From positions 2,604,001-2,668,000 of the forward strand of contig NZ_CP170197.1 in assembly GCF_047300855.1 (NCBI RefSeq): 64,000 nucleotides of DNA, written 5' to 3'. The number at the start of each line of letters is the position of its first letter. Position 1 is the first letter of the stretch. The DNA is from Sulfuriferula sp047300855. GTDB lineage: Bacteria > Pseudomonadota > Gammaproteobacteria > Burkholderiales > Sulfuriferulaceae. Position numbers and translations under genes: made by a program. The notes below the pieces were generated by a model, which made no database searches, was not told where the DNA came from, and saw only the letters and a list, made by a program, of their open reading frames with translations. This document shows, piece by piece, positions 61,652 to 64,000 of this stretch.

Positions 61652-62044
61652 TTATTCCCCCCAGCGATACTGGTGGCAGAACTGCCCTACCCGCTCCACC
61701 ACTTCGTCACGTTCAAAGAAGCGGTCGGCACGGTTCAGCCTGGCCTGATCACGCTCGTCCTGACTGCCGCCAAAGCAGAATATCGGCACGTTGAGCATCC
61801 ACTCCATGCGCACCTGACGTATCGCGTCCTGCGGGTCGAAGTCATCAGTCAGGGTATCCAAGTCTAGAAAAATGAAGCGATGCAGCAGAATGTCGTGGAA
61901 TTCGCCCAAACTCTCCAGATCCAGGGTTTCCACCATCTGCCAGCCCCGCGGCAGTTGTGCGCGCAATTGCGCTGCGATGCCAGCATCGTTGCTCATCAGA
62001 ATGAATTTGCGTTGCAGACGCGCTTCGATGGTAGGTTGACTCAT
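61652..62044 (-). CDS. Receiver-like (pseudo-receiver) protein
   Basis: 130 residues that read like a response-regulator receiver: KFILMSNDAGIAAQLRAQLP as strand 1 and helix 1, HRFIFLDLDTL placing an Asp near the phospho-site, and VPIFCFGG as strand 4. The conserved Lys of strand 5 is not obvious (LNRADRFFERDEVV). There is no output domain. It is coupled by ATGA to the ligase gene upstream. It may be a non-phosphorylated scaffold; assignment by pattern only. Confidence 0.5.
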   Translation of the reverse strand: MSQPTIEARLQRKFILMSNDAGIAAQLRAQLPRGWQMVETLDLESLGEFHDILLHRFIFLDLDTLTDDFDPQDAIRQVRMEWMLNVPIFCFGGSQDERDQARLNRADRFFERDEVVERVGQFCHQYRWGE

Positions 62045-62967
62045 ATGGCCTCCGGATTGAAATAAGCGGTCTCGGTAATGCGCTGCGCCCAGAGTTGTGC
62101 CGCAGCGCTATCGAGATAAGTCGCCAGCTCAGCAGCAATTGAATCGGGTTCACTGGCCAATAGCGTCTCCGGCAAACCGGGCGCGACGGACAGCGCCACC
62201 CTCACCACACGCCTTTCCTGGGTGAGCACCCGCACCCAGCCAGTATCATACTGGCGCTCGGTCAGGTAACAGGCGGCGTTGATCTTGATGCCGTGCGGCA
62301 CCATGCGCACGCTGCCCTGGTGATCCGGGATCAGCTCTGTGCGCCATTCGTCACTGGCTGCGCGCTCATCCTCGCGCAACAGTGACTGCTCCCAGCGCCA
62401 GCCGAACTGGTTATTGGCAGCGCGCCGATACACCATGGATAACCACTCCCAGTCGGGTACGCTGGCATGTTGCGACCAAGAGGTAAGCGATGTACGTAAC
62501 GCTTCGATCAACCACTGGCGAAAACCATCTGATGGCGAAGCGACCCGCCCAGCAAACTGCTCGATGGGGAAACCCAGCATGAAGCTCGACCCCAGCACGC
62601 CGGCGCGGCCTATGGTGGCAGCGCCGCTGCCCGCGAGTTTGCTGCCATGCAGCCAGATATCCTGTGCCGCCAGCGTGACCGGAAGGCCTGCCTCGTGGTA
62701 AACCTGCACCATGGGTTGCAAAGCGTGGGCGTACCAGTCGGCTGAACGAAACGGGAAAAATTCCAGCGGCGCGACCAGCGCCACGCAAGCCTGATCGGTA
62801 TCCACCCAGACACTGCCGCCGCCTAGCGGACGCCGCACAATGGGCACATCCGAGTAAGCGGCGTTCAACTCAACCGACGCGGATTGATGCTGCCCGAGGC
62901 AAATATGCGGCTGCGGTCTGCCCCATACCACGGCGGGTAAATCGCCGGGTTGCATGGCTTCTGCCAC
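62041..62967 (-). CDS. Lipoate-protein ligase A-like (BPL/LPL family) protein
   Basis: 308 residues from a GTG at 62967. Family motifs are PIVRRPLGGGSVWVDTDQ (RRxxGGG loop) and HGSKLAGSGAATIGRAGVLGSSFML (the KxxGSA region). The C-terminal part is long and not of the standard accessory type. The frame is open upstream to 63033 and encodes RARWIDLGCCDPWDYHATYA, similar to the usual family N-terminus. No standard start is there, only a CTG at 63033-63031 overlapping the upstream stop as CTGA. The true protein may be 330 residues. Substrate could be lipoate, octanoate or another acyl group. Confidence 0.78.
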   Translation of the reverse strand: MAEAMQPGDLPAVVWGRPQPHICLGQHQSASVELNAAYSDVPIVRRPLGGGSVWVDTDQACVALVAPLEFFPFRSADWYAHALQPMVQVYHEAGLPVTLAAQDIWLHGSKLAGSGAATIGRAGVLGSSFMLGFPIEQFAGRVASPSDGFRQWLIEALRTSLTSWSQHASVPDWEWLSMVYRRAANNQFGWRWEQSLLREDERAASDEWRTELIPDHQGSVRMVPHGIKINAACYLTERQYDTGWVRVLTQERRVVRVALSVAPGLPETLLASEPDSIAAELATYLDSAAAQLWAQRITETAYFNPEAI

Positions 62968-63029
62968 GCCTGCGTAGGTGGCATGGTAATCCCACGGGTC
63001 GCAGCAGCCTAAATCAATCCAGCGCGCCC

Positions 63030-63440
63030 TCAGGAGGCGGATGGCTCGCCTCCCTCGTCAGGTTTGTTGTCCTTGAAAAACTTGCCGAAATAGAAATCGC
63101 GTCGGTTCAGTTTCTCCAGTTCTTCTGCACGAGCAGTCAAACCGGCACGCATGATTTCCACCAGATATTGCCCCTGTTCGGCGTCCAGAATATGGATTTC
63201 ATTAATGAGGTCCTCGTCCACATCCACGAAATGCGCGGCAAACCCCTCGGGCGCCTGCACATGCAGCAACCAGGACTTGCACTCCGGATCTTCCGCATCC
63301 ACCGGGCTCATATTGATTTTACCCAGCCAGGCCATACGCGCGGCCTGGTTGAAATAGCGTATATCGAGCTTCTTGCCCTTCTTGTATTTGTTCAGTTCGT
63401 TTTTTAACGAACCCACATCGGTGACTTTAATCGACTTCAT
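63030..63440 (-). CDS. Conserved-looking hypothetical protein
   Basis: 136 residues, mixed charge, starting MKSIKVTDVGSLKNELNKYKKGKKLDIRYF. An acidic middle (HFVDVDEDLINEIHILDAEQG) and a basic helix (LTARAEELEKLNRRDFYFGKFF) follow. No signal peptide or membrane segment is seen. Its TGA stop overlaps the possible CTG start of the lipoate-ligase-like gene. I do not recognise the family. Confidence 0.65.
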   Translation of the reverse strand: MKSIKVTDVGSLKNELNKYKKGKKLDIRYFNQAARMAWLGKINMSPVDAEDPECKSWLLHVQAPEGFAAHFVDVDEDLINEIHILDAEQGQYLVEIMRAGLTARAEELEKLNRRDFYFGKFFKDNKPDEGGEPSAS

Positions 63441-63500
63441 GGCTGATCTTTCCTGATTTTCGAGCTTTAGAGTGTGACGAATTTGGCGTCGCCCTGCAAC

Positions 63501-63524
63501 AAAAAAGCCCCGCCGCAGCGGGGC
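63501..63524 (-). terminator. Rho-independent terminator
   Basis: GCCCCGC (63507-63513), CGCA, GCGGGGC (63518-63524). On the minus strand a TTTTTTG run follows (63506-63501). It ends the gene at 63541-64000. Confidence 0.9.
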
Positions 63525-63540
63525 AATGGATAGTGCTATT

Positions 63541-64000
63541 TTAATGTTCAGGAGTCGTCCCCGCCACCCTGCCCATGGTCGCGCGGATTTCGTCCGGAAT
63601 CTCGACGATACGTGTGAAATGACCCATGCTCAGATTCGGCCAGCCCAGTGCAATACGATAACGCGCATAGAGGGAATACACCTTGTTGCCCACAATATAG
63701 ATTTCATAGGGCAGGCCGGCAATGTAATCCGCACCGCCGACTGTGTATATCCAGCGGCCATCGCCCGTTTTGTCGTCATTCATGGCAACACCAAATACGG
63801 CGATTTTTTTATCCGGCATGACCACCTCATACACCTCGGCAGTATGATCGACGCCTTTGGCCAGATTGTCGCGCACTGTCGTCACTGCAGCATTGAAATC
63901 AGGCAATGTATTGAGTTCATTCTTGTCCGAATCGAAACGCTCCATGCCTGGCATATAGCGATACTCCGGCAGAAATGCGGCGCGCTCGTCACCGCCAAAC
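63541..64000 (-). CDS. Hypothetical protein, N-terminus cut by window edge
   Basis: At least 152 residues. The reading frame runs off the right edge, coding FGGDERAAFLPEYRYMPGME before the first internal Met at 63954. It is a beta-rich soluble domain: VYEVVMPDKKIAVFGVAMND, GRWIYTVGGADYIAGLPYEI, then LGWPNLSMGHFTRIVEIPDE. The missing part may hold a signal peptide. Function cannot be told. A strong terminator follows the stop. Confidence 0.7.
   Translation of the reverse strand, partial: FGGDERAAFLPEYRYMPGMERFDSDKNELNTLPDFNAAVTTVRDNLAKGVDHTAEVYEVVMPDKKIAVFGVAMNDDKTGDGRWIYTVGGADYIAGLPYEIYIVGNKVYSLYARYRIALGWPNLSMGHFTRIVEIPDEIRATMGRVAGTTPEH

Overview
The window looks like a chromosomal segment of a betaproteobacterium, most likely a Nitrosomonadales-type sulfur or iron oxidiser (Sulfuriferula, Sulfuricella, Thiobacillus or Gallionellaceae relatives). 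This is inferred from gene content and order, not from any search: lptFG divergent from pepA-holC-[DUF2486-like]-valS, ilvIHC-psd-pssA-leuA, proS-slt, three tandem DUF2173 genes (a family I associate with sulfur oxidisers), a PEP-CTERM protein and a nitric oxide reductase cluster. No tRNA, rRNA, CRISPR array or intact insertion sequence was seen.

Layout. 1-5132: 3' end of a nitric oxide reductase locus (norB end, norE-like, norF-like, norQ, norD), a gap with crossing inverted repeats, a group II truncated haemoglobin and a rhodanese. 5178-11782: MASE1-GGDEF-EAL protein, a FIST/XPF-like nuclease pair, DUF924, a Slp-like exported protein and a LysR regulator. 12504-17251: the most unusual region. 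It holds four exported proteins that share a double-glycine-like segment (xxxAQMDxVTAG) straight after the signal peptide, a Sec-exported C39 peptidase and an outer-membrane beta-barrel with an N-terminal coiled coil. One of the four has 37-residue repeats. The layout resembles the Fap functional-amyloid system (FapD, FapF and repeat fibre proteins), but the substrates look different.

17634-20930: YbbN-like thioredoxin, SemiSWEET, DUF3025 and an ice-binding-like PEP-CTERM protein. 21127-33615: mostly housekeeping (basic amino-acid decarboxylase, dcd, apbC, CBS protein, rppH, pstS with a Pho box, a spermidine-synthase-like protein, proS, slt). 33613-33881 is a 269-bp cruciform-like palindromic element whose first three bases are the stop codon of slt.

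33885-43920: an unusually short efflux adaptor with a TolC-type channel and two thioredoxin-fold proteins, aspartase, membrane proteins, wrbA-hugZ and a diguanylate cyclase. 43944-50264: leucine/isoleucine/valine synthesis (leuA, ilvC, ilvH, ilvI) interleaved with phospholipid genes (pssA, psd). 50352-64000: a MutS2-like ATPase without Smr domain, the DUF2173 trio, RDD protein, lptFG, pepA-holC-valS, a pseudo-receiver, a lipoate-ligase-family protein and two conserved hypotheticals, the last cut by the window edge.

Functional themes. The nor genes, truncated haemoglobin and hugZ fit nitric oxide and haem handling under low oxygen. The c-di-GMP enzymes, PilZ-like protein, amyloid-like locus and PEP-CTERM protein point to a biofilm or surface lifestyle.
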